A stretch of 64,000 bases of DNA from Bradyrhizobium sp. AUGA SZCCT0283. GTDB taxonomy: Bacteria > Pseudomonadota > Alphaproteobacteria > Rhizobiales > Xanthobacteraceae. Each line of letters begins with the position of its first letter. The first letter of the stretch is position 1. The position numbers and the translations under genes were made by a program. A model generated the notes under the pieces. That model worked only from the letters and a program-made list of their open reading frames with translations, did no database searches and was not told where the DNA came from. Location of the stretch: assembly GCF_018130385.1 (NCBI RefSeq), contig NZ_JAFCLU010000009.1, forward strand, positions 62,001-126,000, read 5' to 3'. Positions 41,522 through 50,123 of the stretch are shown one piece after another.

Positions 41522-42809
41522 ATTTGGTCTCGACCTCGATGCCCATGCTCTCAAGGAAGCTTGTCGGTAGAATGCCGCCAGCACACACGATGACCGCCTG
41601 GTTGCGGAGACGCTGAGCGCTGCCATCGGCCTCGATCTCGACGGCGTCCGGTTCGACCTGCCGGATGGTGGAATGGAACAGCACGTTCAGCCGCCCCGAT
41701 TGCCGCATCTCGTCGACGCGTTCTCGGTTCTTGAGCTTTGCCCTGTTGAACGAGCCGCTGCGGTGGGACAGCGTCACCGTGGTGCCCGGCTGCTCGGCGA
41801 CAGAACAGGCTGCCTCGAGCGCGGCATCGCCGCCACCGACGACGAGCACGTGCTGCCCCCGGTATTGTTCGGGATCAATCAGCCGGTAGACGACCTTGGT
41901 CTGGTCCTCGCCGGGAACGTCGAGCCGGCGAGGTGTACCGCGCCGCCCGATCGTGAGCAGCACGGACCGGGTCCGGTAGGTGCTGCGCGTGGTCCTGACC
42001 TCGAACCCGTTCGGAGCTCGTGCAACAGATTCGACGCGTTCGCCGAGATTGATCTTGAGCCTCGTCTTTCGGACGATATTCATGAAGAAGCCGATCAGCT
42101 CTTCCTTGCTCAGTTCCCGGATGTTGAACTTGCCGACCAGAGGCAGCGTGAACGGCGCTGTCATGACCAGCTTGCCGCGCGGGAAATGTGCCACCGTACC
42201 GCCGAGCGAGTCCTGTTCGACGGTGACGGAGCGAAGCTTGTGCTGCATGGCCGCAAGGCTCGCGGACAGGCCGGCCGGTCCACACCCGACGATGACGACG
42301 TCGAGCATCTGCCTGTCGCCGGTCCTGGTCACCTTGCGGATCGAATCGATCGCCTGCCGTCCCTGTTCGATGGCGTTGCGCACCAGGCCCATCCCGCCCA
42401 ATTCGCCGGCGATGTAGATTCCGGGCACGTTTGTCTGGAAGTCTTCGGCGACGTTGGGGATGTCGACACCGCGTGTCTCGGTGCCGAATACGAGTGTGAT
42501 CGCGTTGACGGGGCAAACTACCTCGCACGCGCCGTGGCCGATGCAATGCGACGGTTCAACCAGAGATGCCTTGCCGCCAATCAGTCCGATGATGTCGCCT
42601 TCCGGGCAGGCCCTTACGCAGGAGCCGCAGCCGATGCATTTCGCCGGATCGATCACCGGATGCAGCGAGGCAGGTTCGAGCAGACCGGCCTCTCGCGCCG
42701 CGGTGAACTTCGCGGCACTGTGCGCCTCGCGCCGCTTCCGCGTAACCATGTAAGCAGCCCAGATGCCGACCATTGGGGCGGCGTAGATAATGATCAGATC
42801 GAGAGCCAT
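41508..42809 (-). CDS. Membrane-anchored ferredoxin / thioredoxin-reductase-like flavoprotein
   Basis: A 433-residue fusion. Residues 1-22 are a membrane helix. Two iron-sulfur motifs follow: Cys58/61/64/68 is complete, while the second reads Cys89, His92, Cys95, Cys99, so His replaces one ligand. From about 165 on, a thioredoxin-reductase-like flavoprotein has FAD motif VVIVGCGPAGLSAS and NAD(P)H motif VLVVGGGDAALEAA, but no active-site CxxC. A segment like the C-terminus of such reductases (TNVPGIYIAGELGGMG) precedes it. It is divergent from the cytochrome b gene and could pass electrons between NAD(P)H and that membrane cytochrome. Confidence 0.85.
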   Translation of the reverse strand: MALDLIIIYAAPMVGIWAAYMVTRKRREAHSAAKFTAAREAGLLEPASLHPVIDPAKCIGCGSCVRACPEGDIIGLIGGKASLVEPSHCIGHGACEVVCPVNAITLVFGTETRGVDIPNVAEDFQTNVPGIYIAGELGGMGLVRNAIEQGRQAIDSIRKVTRTGDRQMLDVVIVGCGPAGLSASLAAMQHKLRSVTVEQDSLGGTVAHFPRGKLVMTAPFTLPLVGKFNIRELSKEELIGFFMNIVRKTRLKINLGERVESVARAPNGFEVRTTRSTYRTRSVLLTIGRRGTPRRLDVPGEDQTKVVYRLIDPEQYRGQHVLVVGGGDAALEAACSVAEQPGTTVTLSHRSGSFNRAKLKNRERVDEMRQSGRLNVLFHSTIRQVEPDAVEIEADGSAQRLRNQAVIVCAGGILPTSFLESMGIEVETKYGTA

Positions 42810-43044
42810 GCCAGTCTCTATCGCTTACTTACGGCCTCGCGGCGCAGGCAACCCGTGGCTTGCTTGCATCGGGTCGCTGCGAATGCTTCTCAAGAGACTC
42901 CGCGCAGAGATCCGGAATGCTCGCGAGCGGTCCCGACCGACGAGGCGTTCGATGAGTAGCCAGCGACCGCTGGCAGAAATATGGCTCAGGGTGCAGGTGC
43001 AGCATGCTCGCAGGGGATACAGCCGCTGGCGGCGGGAATGGCTG

Positions 43045-43059
43045 TCAGCTGCCGTTCAG
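43045..43059. promoter_or_regulatory. TCAG direct repeat before cytochrome b gene
   Basis: TCAG-N7-TCAG with 11-base period (GTCAGCTGCCGTTCAG) lies 46 bases before ATG 43105, in the divergent region shared with the ferredoxin-flavoprotein. It resembles the TTCAG-N6-TTCAG site at 45655-45670. An OmpR-family site, perhaps for the linked PhoP-like regulator, is inferred. Confidence 0.35.
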
Positions 43060-43104
43060 GTTCGCCATTCCAGCGACGTATTGCGCTCGCCCGTTGGCGC
43101 CATC

Positions 43105-43983
43105 ATGAGTGAAGCGCGCGCGGTGAGGGCATCGGCTCCCACCATTCAGATACGTGTCCCGGCGATGGTAACGGTTCTCGTCGCAGTCGCCGTCCTGGTC
43201 GGATGGCTGCAGCGAGACGAGGAAATCTGGACGCCGAAAAGCGGTACCGGATACTGGCTCGGCATCATCGGCGCTCTTGCGATGCTGGTACTGCTGATTT
43301 ACTCGCTGCGAAAGCGGTTCAAGTCGACACGGACGATCGGCACGATCCCGTTTTGGTTTCGTACCCACATGCTGCTGGGGACGCTGGGGCCGGTCCTGAT
43401 CCTTTTTCATGCGAACTTCAGGCTCGGCGCACTCAACAGCAACGTCGCATTCTTCGCGATGCTGACCGTGGCCGTCAGCGGCGTGATCGGCCGCTACATC
43501 TATCGCCGGATCCATCTCGGCCTTTACGGCAGGAAGGCCCAGGTGCAGGACCTCTTGCTCGAGGCCGAGGCAATGCTGCAGTCGCTGGGCCGGGAAATGC
43601 AGGCTGCCGCGTTCGTCGCACAGGAGCTCGTGGCCTTCAGCAGGGGCATCGAGAACAAGGTGCCGCGGACGGCATTCGAAAGCCTGCGGACCGGTGCGAC
43701 GATTGCCCTGCGATCCCGCCGGCTGCGGGCAAATGTGGTCGCGCAGGCCCGCCACCTCATCCGCGAGCAGGGCAGGCAGGCGGGCTGGACGTGGTCGCAG
43801 CGGCGCGTTCGACAGCGCCGGGTCGAATATCTCGTCGGCCGCTATGCGCTGGCCGTCCGCAAGGCCGCCGAACTCACTTTCTTCGAGCGATTGTTCGCGC
43901 TCTGGCATGTCTTCCATCTGCCGTTGTTCTTCTTGATGTTGCTGTCAGGCGCCGTCCATGTGTGGGCTGTCCACAATTACTGA
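43105..43983 (+). CDS. Di-haem cytochrome b-like membrane protein
   Basis: A 292-residue inner-membrane protein with helices near 20-38, 48-66, 88-105, 112-130 and 268-288. Two histidine pairs have the same HX13H spacing: His88/His102 and His271/His285, in HMLLGTLGPVLILFH and HLPLFFLMLLSGAVH. That is the pattern of ferric-reductase/NapC-independent cytochrome b proteins binding haem between helices. A long basic, probably cytoplasmic loop lies between. Start ATG 43105 is favoured; ATG 42952 has a better ribosome-binding site and would add 51 residues. It overlaps the next cytochrome gene by 26 bases, so they are translationally linked. Confidence 0.75.
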   Translation: MSEARAVRASAPTIQIRVPAMVTVLVAVAVLVGWLQRDEEIWTPKSGTGYWLGIIGALAMLVLLIYSLRKRFKSTRTIGTIPFWFRTHMLLGTLGPVLILFHANFRLGALNSNVAFFAMLTVAVSGVIGRYIYRRIHLGLYGRKAQVQDLLLEAEAMLQSLGREMQAAAFVAQELVAFSRGIENKVPRTAFESLRTGATIALRSRRLRANVVAQARHLIREQGRQAGWTWSQRRVRQRRVEYLVGRYALAVRKAAELTFFERLFALWHVFHLPLFFLMLLSGAVHVWAVHNY

Positions 43984-45355
43984 GAGGCCACGCGGGGCCG
44001 CGATCCGTCTTGTGCTGACCGTCGGCGTGCTCCTCGCATGGCTCGCGGCGCTTTCGGGCTGGGCTGGTGCGCAGACCGTGCTCGAAAAGCTTGTGATGCC
44101 GGGACCGCTGACCCAGAGCCATACCAAGTACGAACCCCAGTGCGGCAAGTGTCACGTATCGTTCTCGCGAGGCGCGCAGACCGGACTCTGTCTCGACTGC
44201 CACAAGGAAATTGCCGTCGACCGCAACGATCGCAAGCGTTTGCATGGCCGAGAGCAGGGCGCATCTACCCAGGAATGCCGACAGTGCCATGCCGATCATA
44301 AAGGGCGAGAGTTCAACATCAACCCGCTCGACAAGGAAACATTCAACCACGACGTGACGAATTACCGCCTGGTTGATTCGCATCGCGGCGTGCCGTGCAT
44401 TGGCTGTCATGCCGCGACGGTCAAATACCGTGAGACGCCATCGACCTGCTTCGAATGCCACAAGAAGATCGATCCGCATCGCGGCAGACTTGGTGAACGT
44501 TGCGAAAATTGCCACACGACGGTGAAATGGCGTGACACCAGGGAGTTCGATCACGGCAAGACGAAGTTTCCTCTGATGGGCGCTCACAAGACCGTGGCAT
44601 GCACGACCTGCCACGCCGGACAGCAGTACAAAGACCTTCCGACCGCCTGCGGGTCATGTCACAAGCTGCAGGACGTGCATGGTGGGCGCTACGGCGACAA
44701 GTGCGACGCCTGCCATGAACAGGTGAAATGGAAGCCGGCCCGGTTCGACCACAACAAGACGAAGTTTCCGCTGCGCAACGCGCATGCCAAGGCCAAGTGT
44801 GACAGCTGCCACACCGGTGATCTCTATCACGACAAGCTCGCGACCAGTTGTGTCTCCTGCCACCGAAAGGATCCGCATCAGGGCAAGCTCGGCGAGCGTT
44901 GCGAGAAGTGTCACAACGATCTGGGGTGGCGGAAGAACATCACCTTCGATCACGAGCTCACGCGCTTCCCGCTGGCCGGGCTGCACAAGACGGTCCCGTG
45001 CGAGGAGTGTCACCGCACGCCTACCTACAAGAACACGCCGACGGCTTGCGAGAGTTGCCACAAGGACTTTCACCAGGGCCGGCTCGGCGGACGCTGTGCG
45101 ACATGCCACACCCCGAACGGTTGGATGCTTTGGCGCTTCGACCATGCGAAGCAGACCCGGTTTGCGCTGGCGGCAGCCCATCAGAAGCTGACCTGCGAGG
45201 CCTGCCACAAGGCGAAATCGCCCCCGAACATGAAGCTGCCGATGGAATGCTACAGCTGCCATCGCGGCTCCGATGCGCACAATGGCACCTTTGGGCAGAG
45301 CTGCGAACGCTGCCATGTCGCGACCAGCTGGCGGCAGGTGCAGATTCGCAATTGA
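43958..45355 (+). CDS. Octadecahaem c-type cytochrome (18 CXXCH)
   Basis: A 465-residue exported cytochrome. A signal peptide or anchor (about 15-38) precedes 18 CXXCH motifs that I counted one by one. They come in three-haem modules with the spacer FDHxxTxFxLxxxH, whose His residues are likely distal haem ligands. The start ATG 43958 overlaps the cytochrome b gene by 26 bases. The predicted place is the periplasm, taking electrons from the cytochrome b and passing them to the outer-membrane components encoded next. No catalytic domain is visible, so its role is electron transfer. Confidence 0.93.
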   Translation: MCGLSTITERPRGAAIRLVLTVGVLLAWLAALSGWAGAQTVLEKLVMPGPLTQSHTKYEPQCGKCHVSFSRGAQTGLCLDCHKEIAVDRNDRKRLHGREQGASTQECRQCHADHKGREFNINPLDKETFNHDVTNYRLVDSHRGVPCIGCHAATVKYRETPSTCFECHKKIDPHRGRLGERCENCHTTVKWRDTREFDHGKTKFPLMGAHKTVACTTCHAGQQYKDLPTACGSCHKLQDVHGGRYGDKCDACHEQVKWKPARFDHNKTKFPLRNAHAKAKCDSCHTGDLYHDKLATSCVSCHRKDPHQGKLGERCEKCHNDLGWRKNITFDHELTRFPLAGLHKTVPCEECHRTPTYKNTPTACESCHKDFHQGRLGGRCATCHTPNGWMLWRFDHAKQTRFALAAAHQKLTCEACHKAKSPPNMKLPMECYSCHRGSDAHNGTFGQSCERCHVATSWRQVQIRN

Positions 45356-46007
45356 GCCGCGCGGATCGCGCCGCTATCGCCTCGCCAAGCCCTCCATTGT
45401 TCGGAGCTGGTTGCAACTGGTGTCGCTTTCTCCCGTGGTCGTGTCCCCGATGCCACGCTCGATTCGGATTCGCAGGGCGAACGACAGTTCAAGCGGCTGA
45501 GCGCATTGAGCTTTCGTAGCAGTGACGCGTTCTGCGGCCTCGCCGCGCGCAGGGCGATCTGGGCCCTGACGTCGGGATTTCACGCGAATATCCGGCCCGA
45601 TTGGAGACATCTGGCGCAGGCCCTTGCTGCAGCAGGCGAGAAGCGGACCCGCGTTTCAGGTTGAGTTCAGCTTTGTCAAGCTTTCGGCAACCTTTCGGCC
45701 TCTCTCGACAGCCTAGGTCTGGTGTCTTTGTGCCGTGACGATCGCGATGGCCGACGAATTGATGTGATCGGCCGAGAGTCGCAGCGGGAAGCAAAGCGGA
45801 AGGAGAGTGCGGGGCGTACTGGCAGGCGGGTGGATGGGGATTCGAAAACCACCTCGCTGTACCGGGGATCTGCAAACAGCATCGACTGGTGGCCAGGAGG
45901 CAAGCGCGCAGGCGCTTCGCCTGACGGCTTTGCTTTGACTGACGGTCGGGTGGCTGCACGTGCATCTCCGGAAATCCTGGAGTTGGTGAACGAAGTCGGA
46001 GATCGGG
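45356..46007. other. 652-base gap between the two multihaem cytochrome genes
   Basis: No gene is supported here: open frames on both strands lack family features. It carries a direct repeat TTCAG-GTTGAG-TTCAG (45655-45670) and probably the promoter for the 43-haem gene, leaving a leader of up to 300 bases. That leader could hold RNA-level control, but I see no known riboswitch. Confidence 0.45.
45655..45670. promoter_or_regulatory. TTCAG-N6-TTCAG direct repeat before 43-haem gene
   Basis: Two exact TTCAG half-sites with an 11-base period, typical of OmpR-family regulator boxes. A similar element occurs before the cytochrome b gene (43045-43059) and an exact copy of the pattern at 3437-3452. 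Confidence 0.4.
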
Positions 46008-49000
46008 TTGGTAGAGTGCAGCAGCCATCTGTCGCTGTTGGTGCGTAGGTCGCGTTCCGTCGTCCGGTGCGCGATCGTCGCCTGCCTGCTCGTGCTCGCG
46101 TCCGCGATCACGGCGACCGCGCAGGATACGCGGTCGTCGTTCGACCATTTCTCGACCGGGTTTCCGCTGACCGGCAGCCACACCGCAGTCGAGTGTTCGG
46201 CCTGCCATGTTGGTGGCCGCTTCAAGGGGACCCAGACGCGGTGTGCGAGCTGCCATAACGGCGCGCAGACGGCTGGCATGTCCGTGAGCCATCCGAAGAC
46301 CACGGCCAGCTGCGAAAGTTGTCATCAGACCACGACCTGGAAGGATATCCGCCGGATCGACCACACGCAGGCGAAAGCCGGCTGTGCGACATGCCACAAC
46401 GGCAAGATGGCATCGGGCAAGTCTGCGAGCCACATCGCGACCAGTGCCCCCTGCGATTCCTGTCACAAGACGACGGCGAGCTTCCGGGTGGCCATGAAGA
46501 TGGATCACACCGGGATCGTGGCAGGCTGCGCCAACTGCCACAATGGCAAGACCGCGATCGGCAAGCCGGCCACGCACCGTCCGACGAACATTGCCTGCGA
46601 AGCCTGCCATTCCACCACCGTCAGTTTCGCCAAGGCGGTCTTCGCGCATCAGCCGACCGACACGAACTGCTCGTCCTGCCACAACGGCAAGACGGCACAG
46701 GGCATGACCACGCCGCCGCACCTGCCGACCGGGACGCTGCAGTGCTCGAACTGTCACACTAACACGGCATCGAGCTTCACCACCTACACGATGAACCACG
46801 CGTCGGTGTCGACGATGCGCTGCGACGCCTGCCACTCCGGTGCTTACACGTCGCAGGGGACCAAGGGCGCAATGGGAACGGCGTCCTACGCCGGCCATGT
46901 CGCGACCAACGGATCGGACTGCGCCTCGTGCCACGCCAAGGCGGTGTCCGGCGGATACGCCTCCTGGAGCGGCGGCACTTTTGCGCACAAGGCGACCGAC
47001 ACCAACTGCTCGTCCTGCCACAACGGCAAGACCGCACAGGGCATGACGACCCCGCCGCATCTCCCGACGGGGACGCTGCAGTGCTCGAACTGCCACACCA
47101 ATACGGCGGCGAGCTTCAACGCCTATACGATGAACCACGCGTCGGTGTCGACGATGCGCTGCGACGCCTGTCACTCCGGTGCGTACACCAGCCAGGGCAC
47201 CAAGGGCGCGCTCGGGACGGCGTCCTACGCCGGCCACGTCGCGACCGGCGGATCGGACTGCGCCTCGTGCCACGCCAAGGCGGTGTCCGGCGGTTACGCC
47301 TCCTGGAGCGGCGGCACTTTTGCGCACAAGCCGACCGACACCAACTGTTCGTCCTGCCACAACGGCAAGACCGCACAGGGCATGACCACGCCGCCGCACC
47401 TGCCGACCGGAACGCTGCAGTGCTCGAACTGTCATACCAACACGGCATCGAGCTTCACCACCTACACGATGAATCACGCATCGGTGTCGACGATGCGCTG
47501 CGACGCCTGTCACTCCGGTGCGTACACGTCGCAGGGCACCAAGGGCGCAATGGGAACGGCGTCCTACGCCGGCCATGTCGCGACCAACGGATCGGACTGC
47601 GCCTCGTGCCACGCCAAGGCGGTGTCCGGCGGATACGCCTCCTGGAGTGGCGGCACTTTTGCGCACAAGGCGACCGACACCAACTGCTCGTCCTGCCACA
47701 ACGGCAAGACCGCGCAGGGCATGGCCACCCCGCCGCACATCCCGACGGGGACGCTGCAGTGCTCGAACTGTCATACCAACACGGCGGCGAGCTTCACCAC
47801 CTACACGATGAACCACGCCTCGGTGTCGACGATGCGCTGCGACGCCTGCCACTCCGGCGCCTTCACCTCGCAGGGGACCAAGGGCGCAATGGGAACGGCG
47901 TCCTACGCCGGCCACGTCGCGACCAACGGATCGGACTGCGCCTCGTGCCACGCCAAGGCGGTGTCCGGCGGATACGCTTCCTGGAGCGGCGGCACCTTCG
48001 CCCACAAGACGACCGATACCAACTGCTCGTCCTGCCACAACGGCAAGACCGCGCAGGGCATGACGACCCCGCCGCACATCCCGACGGGGACGCTGCAATG
48101 CTCGAACTGTCATACCAACACGGCGGCGAGCTTCACCACCTACACAATGAACCACGCATCGGTGTCGACGATGCGCTGCGATGCCTGCCACTCCGGCGCC
48201 TTCACCTCGCAGGGGACCAAGGGCGCGATGGGGACGGCGTCGTTCTCGGGCCACGTCGCGACCAATGGCGCAGATTGCGCGAGCTGCCACGCCAGGTCGG
48301 TGTCCGGCGGCTATGTCAGCTGGACCGGGGGCGTGTTCACCCACAAGGCCACCGACACCAACTGTTCCTCCTGCCACAATGGCGCGGTCGCAAAGGGCAT
48401 GACCACGCCGCCGCACATTCCCGTAACCGGCATCCAGTGCTCGAACTGCCACGTCAATACGGCGGCGAGTTTCACGACCTACACGATGAGCCACTCGGCG
48501 GTGCATGCGACGCGCTGCGACAGCTGCCACAACGGCTCGTATACGGGGCAGGGCAAGCGGGGGGCCAAGGGTCCCGAGCACAAGGCGAAGTCGCAGGATT
48601 GCGGCTGCTGTCATACCGGTGCGGCCGTCAGCTTCTCGACCTGGGACGATAATCCCAAGGACTCCGCAGGTACCTGCACGACGACCGCGAAGTCGGTGAC
48701 GAACCCGATGACCGCGGTGAGGTCGGCGATGCAGTCGGTCGCCAACCGCACGATGACGGCGGTCACGTCCGCGATCAATTCGGCAACCGGCAGAATTGGA
48801 GGCAGTGCAACCCAGTCCTCCGGTTCGCCGGCTCCGGCACCGGGCCCGGCCACGAACAATGCGGCGGCGCCCCAGTCGGCATTGGCCAAGGGTGACAAGG
48901 AAGCCGCGGGTGCCTCCACGGCTGCGGGCACACCGCCGGCCGCCGCCGCATCGTCTGCCCCAAGCGCGACCATCGCCGCCAACGGCCGCAGCAAGCTCGC

Positions 49001-50123
49001 GCCCACGATCGGACCGTCCACCGCAGATCAATCGCTGCAACCGGGTGCCCGGCTGGCACCGGCGCAGCAGTTCGGTCTGTCCGCAGCCCCTGCGGCGGGC
49101 GCGGTCTCGAGCCGGTTCGACCACATGACCACGCGCGGCCCTTGCGCATCGTGCCACAATGGCAATGCTGCGACCGGCAAGTCGCCGAAGCACGTGCCGA
49201 CTACGGCCTCCTGCGACACCTGCCACAAGAGCACGGCGACCTTCGCGGGTGCGCGCTTCACCCATGCCGGCACGACCGCGGCCTGTGCGACCTGCCACAA
49301 TGGCGGCATTGCCAGCGGCAAGCCGCAAAAGCACGTGCCGACCAGCGCCTCCTGCGAGACCTGTCACAAGAGCACGGCGACCTTCGCCGGCGCGCGCTTC
49401 AGCCACACGGCAACGACGGCAGCCTGCGCGAGCTGCCACAATGGCGGCACCGCCAGCGGCAAGCCGCCGAAGCATGTGCCGACCACGGCGTCCTGCGACA
49501 CCTGCCACAAGAGCACGGCGACCTTCGCCGGTGCGCGCTTCAGTCACAGCGCGACGATGGCAGCCTGCGCGACCTGCCACAATGGCGGCACGGCCAGCGG
49601 CAAGCCGCAGAAGCACGTGGTGACCAGTGCGGCCTGCGAGACCTGTCACAAGAGCACGGTCACCTTCAGTGGTGCGCGAATGGATCACGCGACGCTGACG
49701 GCGCCCTGCGCCAGCTGCCACAACGGCACCACGGCGTCTGGCAAGGGGCCGAAGCATTTCGTCACCACGGTGTCCTGCGAGAGCTGCCATCGCACGGTCA
49801 GCTGGTCGTCCGTGACCTATCGCCACGTGTCGGCGAGCTATCCGAATCATGGCGCCACCATCGCCTGCAGTGCGTGCCATGCCGGTAACAGCCAGGTCGT
49901 GACCTGGAAGTTCGCGGCCAGCAAGCCCGATTGCGGCGGCTGCCATACCGACGACTTCCGCCCGCAGCAGCACGTCAAGTCGCTCAAGCCGGTGCCGATG
50001 AACTACACCGCCGCCGAGCTGAAGGACTGCACCGGCGCCTGCCACATCTACGCCGACAAGTCGGGCACCACGATCCAGACCCGCCGGCAGCGGCTGCATC
50101 GCGTCAACGGAGGCAGCTGGTGA
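46008..50123 (+). CDS. Giant multihaem c-type cytochrome (43 CXXCH + 1 CXXXCH)
   Basis: A 1371-residue exported cytochrome. The start is TTG 46008, with GGAG six bases upstream (45998-46001); a signal peptide ends near TATAQ (about 39). Seven CXXCH lie in residues 40-210. Residues 211-883 are six tandem 113-residue repeats with four CXXCH each. A Pro/Ala/Ser-rich linker spans about 884-1043. Then come 12 more CXXCH in 47-residue repeats, and finally an odd CTGACH (1341-1346). The FDHxxTxFPLxGxH element is shared with the 18-haem protein. It is probably a long electron wire in the periplasm or on the surface. The next gene overlaps its stop by four bases. Confidence 0.93.
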   Translation: MVECSSHLSLLVRRSRSVVRCAIVACLLVLASAITATAQDTRSSFDHFSTGFPLTGSHTAVECSACHVGGRFKGTQTRCASCHNGAQTAGMSVSHPKTTASCESCHQTTTWKDIRRIDHTQAKAGCATCHNGKMASGKSASHIATSAPCDSCHKTTASFRVAMKMDHTGIVAGCANCHNGKTAIGKPATHRPTNIACEACHSTTVSFAKAVFAHQPTDTNCSSCHNGKTAQGMTTPPHLPTGTLQCSNCHTNTASSFTTYTMNHASVSTMRCDACHSGAYTSQGTKGAMGTASYAGHVATNGSDCASCHAKAVSGGYASWSGGTFAHKATDTNCSSCHNGKTAQGMTTPPHLPTGTLQCSNCHTNTAASFNAYTMNHASVSTMRCDACHSGAYTSQGTKGALGTASYAGHVATGGSDCASCHAKAVSGGYASWSGGTFAHKPTDTNCSSCHNGKTAQGMTTPPHLPTGTLQCSNCHTNTASSFTTYTMNHASVSTMRCDACHSGAYTSQGTKGAMGTASYAGHVATNGSDCASCHAKAVSGGYASWSGGTFAHKATDTNCSSCHNGKTAQGMATPPHIPTGTLQCSNCHTNTAASFTTYTMNHASVSTMRCDACHSGAFTSQGTKGAMGTASYAGHVATNGSDCASCHAKAVSGGYASWSGGTFAHKTTDTNCSSCHNGKTAQGMTTPPHIPTGTLQCSNCHTNTAASFTTYTMNHASVSTMRCDACHSGAFTSQGTKGAMGTASFSGHVATNGADCASCHARSVSGGYVSWTGGVFTHKATDTNCSSCHNGAVAKGMTTPPHIPVTGIQCSNCHVNTAASFTTYTMSHSAVHATRCDSCHNGSYTGQGKRGAKGPEHKAKSQDCGCCHTGAAVSFSTWDDNPKDSAGTCTTTAKSVTNPMTAVRSAMQSVANRTMTAVTSAINSATGRIGGSATQSSGSPAPAPGPATNNAAAPQSALAKGDKEAAGASTAAGTPPAAAASSAPSATIAANGRSKLAPTIGPSTADQSLQPGARLAPAQQFGLSAAPAAGAVSSRFDHMTTRGPCASCHNGNAATGKSPKHVPTTASCDTCHKSTATFAGARFTHAGTTAACATCHNGGIASGKPQKHVPTSASCETCHKSTATFAGARFSHTATTAACASCHNGGTASGKPPKHVPTTASCDTCHKSTATFAGARFSHSATMAACATCHNGGTASGKPQKHVVTSAACETCHKSTVTFSGARMDHATLTAPCASCHNGTTASGKGPKHFVTTVSCESCHRTVSWSSVTYRHVSASYPNHGATIACSACHAGNSQVVTWKFAASKPDCGGCHTDDFRPQQHVKSLKPVPMNYTAAELKDCTGACHIYADKSGTTIQTRRQRLHRVNGGSW
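46638..48656 (+). repeat. Six tandem 339-bp repeats inside the cytochrome gene
   Basis: Units begin at 46638, 46977, 47316, 47655, 47994 and 48333. Each encodes 113 residues with four CXXCH (TNCSSCH, LQCSNCH, MRCDACH, SDCASCH). Units 1-5 are nearly identical; unit 6 is diverged and slightly short. The spacing is an exact 339 bases, so unequal crossing-over can change haem number in steps of four. Confidence 0.93.
49140..49810 (+). repeat. Tandem 141-bp repeats near the 3' end of the cytochrome gene
   Basis: Units of exactly 141 bases begin at 49140, 49281, 49422 and 49563, with a diverged fifth from 49704. Each encodes 47 residues with two CXXCH (CATCHNGG and CxTCHKST) and a conserved ATFAGARFxH. 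They are a second, independent haem-repeat family in the same protein. Confidence 0.88.

Noticed and set aside
45722..46048. A 108-codon plus-strand frame before the 43-haem gene
   Set aside because: GTG start without a ribosome-binding site, basic low-information sequence, and its end overlaps the signal-peptide region of the real gene in another frame.
46638..49810. Regular repeats that could suggest a CRISPR array
   Set aside because: Periods are 339 and 141 bases, all in one reading frame, with no short repeat-spacer structure and no cas genes. They are coding haem repeats.
45489..50099. A 1536-codon open frame on the minus strand
   Set aside because: It is antisense to the giant cytochrome gene; the repeats and G/C-rich codons keep the reverse frame open. 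The translation is low-complexity Arg/Gly/Ala-rich with no domain.
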